64,000 nucleotides of DNA from Streptomyces decoyicus (GTDB lineage: Bacteria; Actinomycetota; Actinomycetes; Streptomycetales; Streptomycetaceae), in contig NZ_CP082301.1 in the NCBI RefSeq assembly GCF_019880305.1, forward strand, positions 7,316,001 to 7,380,000, given 5' to 3'. Below the pieces are notes generated by a model. That model was not told where the DNA came from. It did no database searches and worked only from the letters and a program-made list of their open reading frames with translations. The stretch's first letter is position 1. The number at the start of each line of letters is the position of its first letter. The position numbers and the translations under genes were made by a program. This document shows positions 34,571 to 42,293 of the stretch, piece by piece.

Positions 34571-36369
34571 GCGCTCTCCTCGATCTGGCCGGTCGACATC
34601 GCCGGCTCGGGGTCCGTTTCACGGGTGACGACCGCGCGGTAGGCGGGGTGGCTGTGCAGCAGTTCGCGATGGGTGGCCTCGGCGACGGCCTTGCCCTCCT
34701 GGAGGAACACCACCCGTTCGGCCCGGTCCAGGAGGAGCGGGCTGGAGGTGAGCACGACGGTCGTACGCCCCTTCCTGATCTCCCGCAGGCCGTCGGCGAT
34801 CCGGGCCTCGGTGTGCGCATCGACGGCGCTGGTCGGCTCGTCGAGCACCAGCACCTCCGGGTCGGTGACCAGCGATCGGGCCAGTGCCAGCCGCTGCCGC
34901 TGCCCGCCGGACAGCGACCGGCCGCGCTCGGTGATGTGGGTGTGCATCGGGTCTCCCGCATCGTCGACCGACGCCTGTGCCAGTGCGGTCAGCACATCGC
35001 CGCACTGGGCCGCGGCCAGCGCCTCCGTCGCGCCCACCCGCCCGGAGGCCGGTACGTCGAGCAGGTCGCCGAGCGTGCCGGAGAGCAGCATCGGGTCCTT
35101 GTCCTGGACGAGTACGGCCGCACGCGCGACGTCGCGCGGCAGCTCGTCCAGCGGGGTACCGCCGAGGACGACGGACAGCGGGCCGGTCCCGTCACCACCG
35201 TCTTCGTCGTGCTGCGGCGGGTGTCCGCCGAGGCGTTCGGCGAGCCGGCCCGCGGTGTCGGGGTCGCCGCAGACCACCGCGGTCAGCCGGCCGGCCGTGA
35301 GCGTCAGGCCGCTGACGGGGTCGTGCAGATCGCCGGCGGGCGTCGACCCCTGGCTCCTGGCCGGGCCGCCGGACGGCCGGGTCTGTGCCAGTACGCGGGC
35401 GGTGCGCTTCGCCGACGGCTTGGCGAAGGAGTAGGCCTGGGCGATCTCTTCGAAGTGCCGGAGGGGGAAGAGCAGGAAGGTGACCGCGCTGTAGAGGGTG
35501 ACGAGGTCGCCGACGGCGATCGTGCCGTCGATGGCGAGCCGGGCGCCGTACCAGACCACCGCGATGAGCAGCAGGCCCGGCAGCAGTACTTGGACGGCCG
35601 AGATCAGCGACCACATCCGGGCGCTGCGGACGGCGGCCCTGCGCACCTCCTGGGAGGCGCTGCGGTAGCGGCCCAGGAAGAGTTCCTCGCCGCCGATGCC
35701 GCGCAGTACGCGCAGCCCGGCGACGGTGTCGGAGGCCAGCTCGGTGGCCCGGCCGGCCTTCTCGCGCTGTGCGTCGGCGCGCCGGGTGGCGGGCGGAAGC
35801 AACGGCAGTACGGCCAGGGCCATGACCGGTACGCCGACGGCTACCAGCACTCCCAGTTCCGGCTGGTAGACGGTCAGGGCGACGGCGACGCCGACCGTGG
35901 TGACCGCGGAGGCACCGAACCGGGAGACCGCCTCGACGAACCAGCCGATCTTCTCCAGGTCGCCGGTGCTGACGGCGACGATCTCGCCGGCCGCCATCCG
36001 TCGGGTCATGGCCGACCCCAGTTCCGTGGTCTTGCGGGCGAGGAGCTGCTGCATCCGGGCGACGGCGGTGATCCAGTTGGTGACGGCCGCACGGTGGAGC
36101 ATGGTGCCGCCGAGCGCGATGAGTACGCCCAAGGCCATGATCAGGCCGCCGGCCAGGAGCAGCCGGCCGCCGTCGCGGTCCACGGCGGCCTGCACGGCGA
36201 GCCCCACCGGCAGCGGGGAGGCGGCGATGGCGCCGACGTTCACCAGCCCCCAGGCGAGGGCCTTGAGCTGTCCGCCGAGCTGTTGTTTGTAGAGCCACAG
36301 CAGGAAGGCGCCGCCCGTACGGACGTCCGGGACGCCCGGGTCGGGATGCGGAAGATCGCGAATGTGCAT
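34567..36369 (-). CDS. ABC exporter subunit with degenerate Walker A and H-loop
   Basis: 600-residue exporter half, membrane domain first, then a nucleotide-binding domain. The usual P-loop position reads VVCGDPDTAGRL and has no GKS/T. The signature LSGGQRQRLALA and Walker B VLVLDEPTS are intact, but the H-loop histidine is replaced (VLTSSPLL). It therefore complements the other subunit, which has the opposite defects. Start taken at the ATG at 36369 (MHIRDLPHPDPGVPD); an in-frame ATG at 36519 is an alternative with no ribosome site. First gene of the two-gene operon. Confidence 0.82.
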   Translation of the reverse strand: MHIRDLPHPDPGVPDVRTGGAFLLWLYKQQLGGQLKALAWGLVNVGAIAASPLPVGLAVQAAVDRDGGRLLLAGGLIMALGVLIALGGTMLHRAAVTNWITAVARMQQLLARKTTELGSAMTRRMAAGEIVAVSTGDLEKIGWFVEAVSRFGASAVTTVGVAVALTVYQPELGVLVAVGVPVMALAVLPLLPPATRRADAQREKAGRATELASDTVAGLRVLRGIGGEELFLGRYRSASQEVRRAAVRSARMWSLISAVQVLLPGLLLIAVVWYGARLAIDGTIAVGDLVTLYSAVTFLLFPLRHFEEIAQAYSFAKPSAKRTARVLAQTRPSGGPARSQGSTPAGDLHDPVSGLTLTAGRLTAVVCGDPDTAGRLAERLGGHPPQHDEDGGDGTGPLSVVLGGTPLDELPRDVARAAVLVQDKDPMLLSGTLGDLLDVPASGRVGATEALAAAQCGDVLTALAQASVDDAGDPMHTHITERGRSLSGGQRQRLALARSLVTDPEVLVLDEPTSAVDAHTEARIADGLREIRKGRTTVVLTSSPLLLDRAERVVFLQEGKAVAEATHRELLHSHPAYRAVVTRETDPEPAMSTGQIEESA

Positions 36370-36602
36370 GAGGTCCCAGGCGAAGTCGTGGTGGGTGGTC
36401 GGCAACAGGCCGCCCTGGCAGGCGAAATGTCCCTCTCGCCCGTCTCGTCTCCGGCGGAGGTCCTGGAAGATTGGCCCGCGGCCTGGGTTGATTTCAAACG
36501 GTTTTTCCGCTGTGGCCATGCGATTCGGACAATCGTGCGGCGGCCGGTATGCGGTGGCCGGGTGCTGAACGGTCGTCAGCCGGACGGTGCGACCATGGGG
36601 GC

Positions 36603-37361
36603 ATGCGAACAGCGGTCGGTGTGATGAGGACGGCGGCGGTGGCCGCTGCGGGGCTGGTTCTTCTGGCGGGCTGCGGCGGCGGTGCGGGCGGCGGCCGCAG
36701 CGGTGACGGCAAGGGTGACGGCGCGGGCAAGGGGGAGCGCCCCGGCGGCCCGGCACGCGGCTCGTCGGCCACCACCCACCTCAAGAACATCCCCGAGGTC
36801 GGTACCGCCCTGCGCTCACGGATCCCGGCCGGCTCCCGGCAGGTCGTGGCCGTCTACGGCAAGGGTGTGGACTCCGCCGACGCCACCGTCGTCCTCTACG
36901 ACAAGGGCCCCAAGGGCTGGGACCGCAAGGGCAGTTGGGACGGGCACAACGGCCGGCGCGGCTGGACGGTGGCTCATCACGAAGGGGACAAGCGCAGTCC
37001 CGTCGGAGTCTTCCCCCTGACCGATGCGGGCGGTGTGCTGGCGGATCCCGGTGCCAAGCTGCCCTATACGCACTCATCGGCGTTCACCCCGCCGTCGTAC
37101 TGGTCCAAGAACACCCGTCACGACTTCGACTACGTCGTCGCGATCAACTACAACCGCGTCAAGGGGAACTCCCCGCTGGACCCGACCCGCCCGCAGGGGC
37201 AGTCCAAGGGGGGCGGGGTCTGGTTGCACATGGACCACGGCAGCGGAACGTCCGCATGTGTCAGCGTGCCGAAGTCCGGGATGCAGGCACTGCTGCGCGC
37301 CCTCGACCCGGCGCGGCACCCCGTGGTGGTCATGGGGGACAAGGCGCACCTGGCGGGCTGA
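36603..37361 (+). CDS. L,D-transpeptidase-like lipoprotein
   Basis: 252-residue exported protein. The signal peptide TAAVAAAGLVLLAGCGGG carries a lipobox with the acylated cysteine at about residue 22. A glycine-rich linker follows. The YkuD-like catalytic pattern is in the C-terminal part: WLHMDHGSGTSACVSV, with the histidine, serine and cysteine of the active site. Such enzymes make or trim 3-3 cross-links in peptidoglycan outside the membrane. The ATG at 36603 has GGGGGC upstream. It is divergent from the ABC exporter operon. Confidence 0.82.
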   Translation: MRTAVGVMRTAAVAAAGLVLLAGCGGGAGGGRSGDGKGDGAGKGERPGGPARGSSATTHLKNIPEVGTALRSRIPAGSRQVVAVYGKGVDSADATVVLYDKGPKGWDRKGSWDGHNGRRGWTVAHHEGDKRSPVGVFPLTDAGGVLADPGAKLPYTHSSAFTPPSYWSKNTRHDFDYVVAINYNRVKGNSPLDPTRPQGQSKGGGVWLHMDHGSGTSACVSVPKSGMQALLRALDPARHPVVVMGDKAHLAG

Positions 37362-37680
37362 GCGAGCGTACGGGCGCGGCGAGGACACGAGGCACGCGCG
37401 GGCGTACGAGGTGCGCGGGCGTACGGGGCGCTCGGGCGTACGGGGCGCGGCGCCACGCGGCGCAGCAAAGCAGGAGGAAGTGCACGCAGCGGTCACCCCT
37501 GCCCGAAAACGGATGGCCCGTGCGCTGCTCCTTGCTCCTTGCTTCTTGTTCCTTGGGTCAAGCTCCAAGATTTCCCGGGAAGTTACACGGACCTCTTTCG
37601 TGGTGAACAACAAGCGACCATAGTGGCGGATCGCGGAAGTCCACTTCCGCATCACAGAATCCGTCCATGGAGGAGTGCCC
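37362..37680. other. 319-bp interval upstream of dctA-like gene
   Basis: The interval contains GGGCGTACG-type repeats (about 37366-37450), a run of four GCTCCTT-like units (about 37520-37553), and an 18-bp perfect palindrome (37633-37650). No gene is seen. Confidence 0.6.
37633..37650. promoter_or_regulatory. 18-bp perfect palindrome, candidate operator of dctA-like gene
   Basis: GCGGAAGTCCACTTCCGC is fully palindromic and ends 30 bp before the GTG start of the symporter, with its ribosome site in between. It fits a dimeric regulator site in the leader or promoter region. The regulator is unknown. Confidence 0.5.
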
Positions 37681-39102
37681 GTGCCGCACGCCACCGCAAG
37701 CCTCACCCGCCGCGCAGGCCGCTTCCTGCGCACCAGCCTGTTCGCGCAGGTACTCATCGCCCTGGTCCTCGGTGTGCTCGTCGGACGCCTGTGGCCGCAG
37801 GCGGGGGCGTCGCTCCAGCCGCTCGGTGACGGCTTCGTCCGTCTGATCAAGGCGATGATCGCGCCGCTGGTCTTCTGCGTCGTCGTCGCCGGTATCACCA
37901 AGGCGGGTGATCTCAAGGCCTTTGGCCGGATCGGGGTCAAGGCCCTGATCTGGTTCGAGGTGGCGACCAGCATCGCGCTCGTCGTCGGTCTGCTGGCCGG
38001 CAATGTCTTCGCGCCCGGCGCCGGGATGCATATCGACCCGGCGTCCCTGGACAAGGGCGCGGTGGACGCCAAGACGGGCGGCGGGCAGCTGCCCTCCGCC
38101 GCCCAGTTCGTCCTGGAGTCGCTGCCGGACAGCGCGGTCGGCGCGTTCGCCGAGAACTCGCTGCTGCAAGTCCTGGTGCTGGCCTGCCTGGTGGGCGCCG
38201 CACTGCTGCACCTCGGGCAGCAGAAGGTGCCGCAGATCCTGCCCGTGATCGAGCAGGCTCAGGACGTCGTGTTCACCATCGTCGGCTTCCTCATGAAGCT
38301 CGCCCCGCTCGCGGTCCTCGGTGCCACCGCCCATCTCGTGGGGGAGTACGGCCTGGGCGCGATGTCGACATACGGCAAGCTGATCGCGGTCTGTTACGGC
38401 GTCGCGCTGGTCTTCCTCGTGCTGCTCGGCTGCGCACTCAAGGCCGTCACCGGGCTGAGCCTGTGGAAGTTCGTCCGCTACACCCGCGAGGAGCTGCTGC
38501 TGGCGCTCGGCACCGGCTCCAGCGAGACCGTGATGCCGCGGATGATGCAGAAGCTGCGCGCCGCGGGCTGCCGGGACGATGCGGTGGGTTTGGTGCTGCC
38601 GACCGGCTACTCGTTCAACCTCGACGGCGCCTCGATCTACCTCTCCATCGGCACGCTCTTCATCGCCCAGGCCATCGGAGTCGATCTGTCACTCGGCCGG
38701 CAGCTCACCGTGGTGCTGGTACTGATGCTGACCAGCAAGGGCATGGCGGGCGTGCCGGGTTCGGCGTTCCTCGCGCTGTCCGCGACGGCCTCCGCGCTGG
38801 GCGTCATCCCGGCCGCCGCGGTCGCCCTGCTGCTCGGCGTCGACCGGATCATGGACTCGATGCGGGTGGCGACCAATCTGCTCGGCAACTGTGTCGCGGT
38901 CTTCGCGGTGGCCCGCTGGGAGGGCGCACTGGACCGGGTGACGGCGAAGAAGGTCCTGAACGGCGGGCTGCCGGCCGCCGCGCAGACCGACCGCCCGGCG
39001 GAGCAGGAGCGGGCGGCGGAACCGGCGACGGCGGATGTGGCGAAGCCGCGGGAGGCGGCGGCCGGGCCGGGCGCCGCCTCCGTCACCACCCACGACACCT
39101 GA
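37681..39102 (+). CDS. C4-dicarboxylate:cation symporter (DctA-like, DAACS family)
   Basis: 473-residue transporter with the glutamate/dicarboxylate fold. The serine-rich hairpin 1 is LGTGSSETVMPRM, TM7 has NLDGASIYLSIGTLFIAQA and hairpin 2 MLTSKGMAGVPGSAF. It imports succinate, fumarate, malate or a similar anion with cations. The GTG at 37681 is preferred over the GTG at 37675 because GGAGG lies 7 nt before it. The C-terminal about 50 residues are low-complexity and alanine-rich. A perfect palindrome upstream suggests regulation. Confidence 0.9.
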   Translation: MPHATASLTRRAGRFLRTSLFAQVLIALVLGVLVGRLWPQAGASLQPLGDGFVRLIKAMIAPLVFCVVVAGITKAGDLKAFGRIGVKALIWFEVATSIALVVGLLAGNVFAPGAGMHIDPASLDKGAVDAKTGGGQLPSAAQFVLESLPDSAVGAFAENSLLQVLVLACLVGAALLHLGQQKVPQILPVIEQAQDVVFTIVGFLMKLAPLAVLGATAHLVGEYGLGAMSTYGKLIAVCYGVALVFLVLLGCALKAVTGLSLWKFVRYTREELLLALGTGSSETVMPRMMQKLRAAGCRDDAVGLVLPTGYSFNLDGASIYLSIGTLFIAQAIGVDLSLGRQLTVVLVLMLTSKGMAGVPGSAFLALSATASALGVIPAAAVALLLGVDRIMDSMRVATNLLGNCVAVFAVARWEGALDRVTAKKVLNGGLPAAAQTDRPAEQERAAEPATADVAKPREAAAGPGAASVTTHDT

Positions 39103-39112
39103 CGCGCCGGGC

Positions 39113-39138
39113 CCGGCGGGCGCACAGCCGCCCGCCGG
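39113..39138. terminator. Bidirectional hairpin between dctA-like and Gfo/Idh/MocA genes
   Basis: Perfect 10-bp arms CCGGCGGGCG (39113-39122) and CGCCCGCCGG (39129-39138) with a 6-base loop, placed between two convergent stop codons. Confidence 0.65.
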
Positions 39139-39157
39139 CCCCGCGGCGCCGGGGCCC

Positions 39158-40591
39158 CTACTCCTCCGGCTTCTGCGAATCCATCCCCGGCCGTGCCTTC
39201 TTCCACAGCCCGCGGGTGAAGTCGGGAATCTCCTGCGGGGCGCCGTTCGCCTTGATCGAGAGATCGCTCAGCGGCACCGGCGCGGTCCAGGTCGCCGCGT
39301 CATAGACGTCGAAGTCCGGTACGAGGCCGAGCCGCATGCACTGCATCAGCCGGAAGACCAGCATGTAGTCCATGCCGCCGTGCCCGCCGGGCGGATTGGC
39401 GTGCTCCTTCCAGAGCCAGTGGTCCCACTCCGCGTACTTGGCGAAGTCGCCCCACTCGTCGTTGCTCTGGTCCGGCTCGAGGTAGATCCGCTCGGGGTAG
39501 TCCTCGAAGACGCCCTTGGTGCCGCCGAGGCTGTTGATGCGGCTGTAGGGGTGCGGGGTGGAGACATCGTGTTCCAGCCGGATCACCCGGCCCTTGGCGG
39601 TCTGGACGAGGCTGATCGTCCGGTCGCTCTCGATGTACGACTCCTTCCAGCTCGGGTCGTTCGCCGGCATGTGCTCCTTGCGGTAGGCGGCGAGGCCGAG
39701 CGCGGGGGTGCCGAAGCTGGAGATCCGTACGGCGCGGTCACCGCGGTTGATGTCCATGTAGTTGGCGACCGGACCGAACCCGTGGTTGGGGTAGAGGTCG
39801 CCGCGCAGCCGGGTGTGCCACAGCCGGCGCCATGGCCCCTCGTAGTACTTGGGGTCGAACATCAGGCCGCGCAGATCGTGGTTGTAGGCACCGGCACCGT
39901 GCAGCAGATCGCCGAACAGGCCCGCGTGCGCCATCCGCAGCACCCGCATCTCGTTCTTGCCGTAACAGCAGTTCTCCAGCTGCATACAGTGTCTGCGGGT
40001 GCGCTCGGAGAGATGAACCAGCTCCCACAGCTGGTCCAGTCGCAGCGCGAGGGGGCATTCCACGCCCACATGCTTGCCGTTGAGCATGGCCGTCTTCGCC
40101 ATCTCGAAGTGCCAGTCCCAGGGCGTGGCCGCGTAGACGAAGTCGATGTCGCCGCGCTTGCAGAGGTTTTCGAAGTCGTGGTCGCCGTTGGTGTAGACGG
40201 CGGGTGCGGGCTGTCCCGCGGCGGTGACCTTCTTGGCGGCCTTGGCGGTCTTTTCCTTCACCGGATCGCACAGGGCGACGACGCGGACGCCCGGCATCGC
40301 GAGAAAGAGGTCGATCATGCTGCCGCCGCGGTTGCCGAGCCCGACGATGCCGACGCGTACGGTGCTGCGCCGCTCGAACGGCACCCCGATCATGGTCCTG
40401 GTCTTGGCGTCGGAGGATGCGGCGGCGGCCGTCGCGGAGCCGGCCGCGGTGGGTGCGGCCGCCGCTGCCGTCCCGGACGCGAGGCCGCCGAGCCCCAGTC
40501 CGGCGCCCGCCGCACCGGCGGTCCACAGCACCGAACGGCGGCTCGGGCCCGCCTCGTTGTCATCGTGGTTCTGCGATGGTGCCTCGTTCAT
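39158..40591 (-). CDS. Tat-exported Gfo/Idh/MocA-family protein, GH109-like
   Basis: 477-residue protein. The twin-arginine signal is PSRRSVLWTAGAAGAG, followed by a low-complexity linker. The Rossmann dinucleotide motif VGIVGLGNRGGSMIDL starts at about residue 79. Motifs such as YAATPWDWHFEMAKTAMLNGKHVGVECP and HGFGPVANYMDINRGDR are those of NAD-dependent GH109 alpha-N-acetylgalactosaminidases. It probably acts outside the membrane on amino-sugar glycans. Its neighbours are a dicarboxylate symporter and a secreted amylase, consistent with carbohydrate use. Confidence 0.85.
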   Translation of the reverse strand: MNEAPSQNHDDNEAGPSRRSVLWTAGAAGAGLGLGGLASGTAAAAAPTAAGSATAAAASSDAKTRTMIGVPFERRSTVRVGIVGLGNRGGSMIDLFLAMPGVRVVALCDPVKEKTAKAAKKVTAAGQPAPAVYTNGDHDFENLCKRGDIDFVYAATPWDWHFEMAKTAMLNGKHVGVECPLALRLDQLWELVHLSERTRRHCMQLENCCYGKNEMRVLRMAHAGLFGDLLHGAGAYNHDLRGLMFDPKYYEGPWRRLWHTRLRGDLYPNHGFGPVANYMDINRGDRAVRISSFGTPALGLAAYRKEHMPANDPSWKESYIESDRTISLVQTAKGRVIRLEHDVSTPHPYSRINSLGGTKGVFEDYPERIYLEPDQSNDEWGDFAKYAEWDHWLWKEHANPPGGHGGMDYMLVFRLMQCMRLGLVPDFDVYDAATWTAPVPLSDLSIKANGAPQEIPDFTRGLWKKARPGMDSQKPEE

Positions 40592-40922
40592 CGGTCCTCC
40601 AGGAGAGCGCTGGTGTGCCGGGGCATACGTGAACCTCGGTCAGGACCCTGTCGGCCGACGGCCTGAGGCACAAGAGGGCCGATTGGACTCTTGATGCGGC
40701 ACTCTTGGATTCTTTGCCGCAATACCGGACGGCTTACGGCAACACCGAGGGTGCCGCCGCCAGTACCTTTCGCAAGTCGCTGAAAAGCCTTGCGGAAAGC
40801 CTTGACGTGTCCGCGAGGTAAACGGCAGGCTCCGAGGCGAATCCCCCCACGGCGGCCCGGCGCGTGGCTGCACTCGTGGGCGCGGTGTGCCCTGCCGTGC
40901 CCCATGACGAAGGAGCCGCAAG
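40592..40922. other. 331-bp divergent promoter region of GH109-like and amylase genes
   Basis: The region carries two CTTTC/GCAAG-type inverted elements (40767-40799) next to a TTGACG -35-like hexamer (40802-40807). No gene is seen. Confidence 0.6.
40767..40799. promoter_or_regulatory. Two CTTnnGnAAG-type elements upstream of amylase, candidate LacI/MalR-type operators
   Basis: CTTTCGCAAG (40767-40776) and CTTGCGGAAAG (40789-40799) are near reverse complements of each other. They directly precede CTTGACG, a likely -35. Streptomyces amylase promoters are known to carry CTTGC-type repeats bound by a LacI-family maltose repressor, so this placement fits. Confidence 0.5.
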
Positions 40923-42293
40923 ATGCAGCAACGTTCCCGTGTGCTGGGCGGGGCGCTGGCCGGAGTGCTGGCCGCGGCCGGCCTCGCCACCTTCGCGCCG
41001 TGGCCCTCCCAGGCCGCTCCGCCCGGTGAAAAGACCGTCACCGCCACGCTGTTCGAGTGGAAGTACGCGGATGTCGCCAAGGCGTGTAGCGATCAGCTGG
41101 GCCCGGCCGGCTACGGCTATGTCGAGGTCTCGCCCGCCTCCGAGCACATCCAGGGCGACCAGTGGTGGACCTCGTACCAGCCCGTCAGCTACAAGATTGC
41201 CGGACGGCTGGGCGACCGGACCGCGTTCGCCTCGATGGTCAGCGCCTGTCACGGCGCGGGCGTCAAGGTCGTCGCCGACGCCGTCATCAACCACATGGCG
41301 GCCGGCTCCGGTACGGGCACCGGCGGCACCCACTACACCAAGTACGACTACCCGGGTTACTTCCAGGACCAGGACTTCCACGGCTGCCGCAAGAGCATCT
41401 CCGACTACACCCACCGCGACGACGTCCAGAACTGCGAACTCGTCGGGCTCGCCGACCTCGACACCGGCAGCGACCACGTCCGCACCACCATCGCCAATTA
41501 CCTCGACGACCTGCGGTCGCTGGGCGTGGACGGTTTCCGGGTGGACGCCGCCAAGCACATCTCCGCCACCGACCTCGCCGCCATCAAGGGCAAGATGCGC
41601 GACCCGGGTTACTGGGTGCAGGAGGTCATCTACGGCGCCGGCGAAGCGGTCCGGCCCGAGGAGTACACCGGCACCGGCGATGTCGACGAATTCCGCTACG
41701 GCAGCCACCTCAAGAGCGCCTTCCAAGGTGGCAACCTTGCTCAGCTCAAGTCCGTCGCGGACGGCAAACTCGGCAGCGACAAGGCCCGTACCTTCGTCGA
41801 CAACTGGGACACCGAGCGCAACGGCTCCACGCTGACCTACAAGGACGGTGCGGCCCACACCCTCGCCAACGTCTTCATGCTCGCCTCGCCCTACGGCTCA
41901 CCGAACGTCTACTCCGGCTACGAGTGGTCCGACAAGGATGCCGGACCGCCCAGCGGCAGCGGCGGCTGGACCAACCAGCACGCCAAGCAGGCGATCACCG
42001 GCATGGTGGGGTTCCGCAATGCGGTGGGGGCGGCAGAGCTGACGGACTGGTGGGACAACGGGGGCGGCGCCGTCGCCTTCGGCCGGGGCGGCAAGGGGTT
42101 CGTGGCCCTCAACAACGGTGACGCCGAGCTGCAACGGACCTTTGCGACCTCGCTGCCGTCCGGCACGTACTGCAATGTCGTCGCGGCCGCGCCGTCTTCG
42201 TGTGACGGCCACACGGTCACCGTCGGCGACGACGGGAAGGCACACCTCTCGGTCCCGGCCAGGGGCGCGGTGGCGCTGCACGTCACGCGTTGA
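40923..42293 (+). CDS. Secreted alpha-amylase, GH13
   Basis: 456-residue extracellular glucan hydrolase. The signal peptide MQQRSRVLGGALAGVLAAAG ends near PSQA-AP. GH13 regions are DAVINH, GFRVDAAKH (nucleophile Asp), VQEVIYG (acid/base Glu) and VDNWDTERN (third Asp). In the last, the usual histidine of DNHD is tryptophan. No C-terminal starch-binding domain is present, so it is shorter than the 560-residue starch-binding type. The ATG at 40923 has AAGGAGC upstream. Two CTTGC-type elements upstream suggest maltose-type control. Its stop overlaps the convergent lactate dehydrogenase gene by 11 bp. Confidence 0.9.
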   Translation: MQQRSRVLGGALAGVLAAAGLATFAPWPSQAAPPGEKTVTATLFEWKYADVAKACSDQLGPAGYGYVEVSPASEHIQGDQWWTSYQPVSYKIAGRLGDRTAFASMVSACHGAGVKVVADAVINHMAAGSGTGTGGTHYTKYDYPGYFQDQDFHGCRKSISDYTHRDDVQNCELVGLADLDTGSDHVRTTIANYLDDLRSLGVDGFRVDAAKHISATDLAAIKGKMRDPGYWVQEVIYGAGEAVRPEEYTGTGDVDEFRYGSHLKSAFQGGNLAQLKSVADGKLGSDKARTFVDNWDTERNGSTLTYKDGAAHTLANVFMLASPYGSPNVYSGYEWSDKDAGPPSGSGGWTNQHAKQAITGMVGFRNAVGAAELTDWWDNGGGAVAFGRGGKGFVALNNGDAELQRTFATSLPSGTYCNVVAAAPSSCDGHTVTVGDDGKAHLSVPARGAVALHVTR

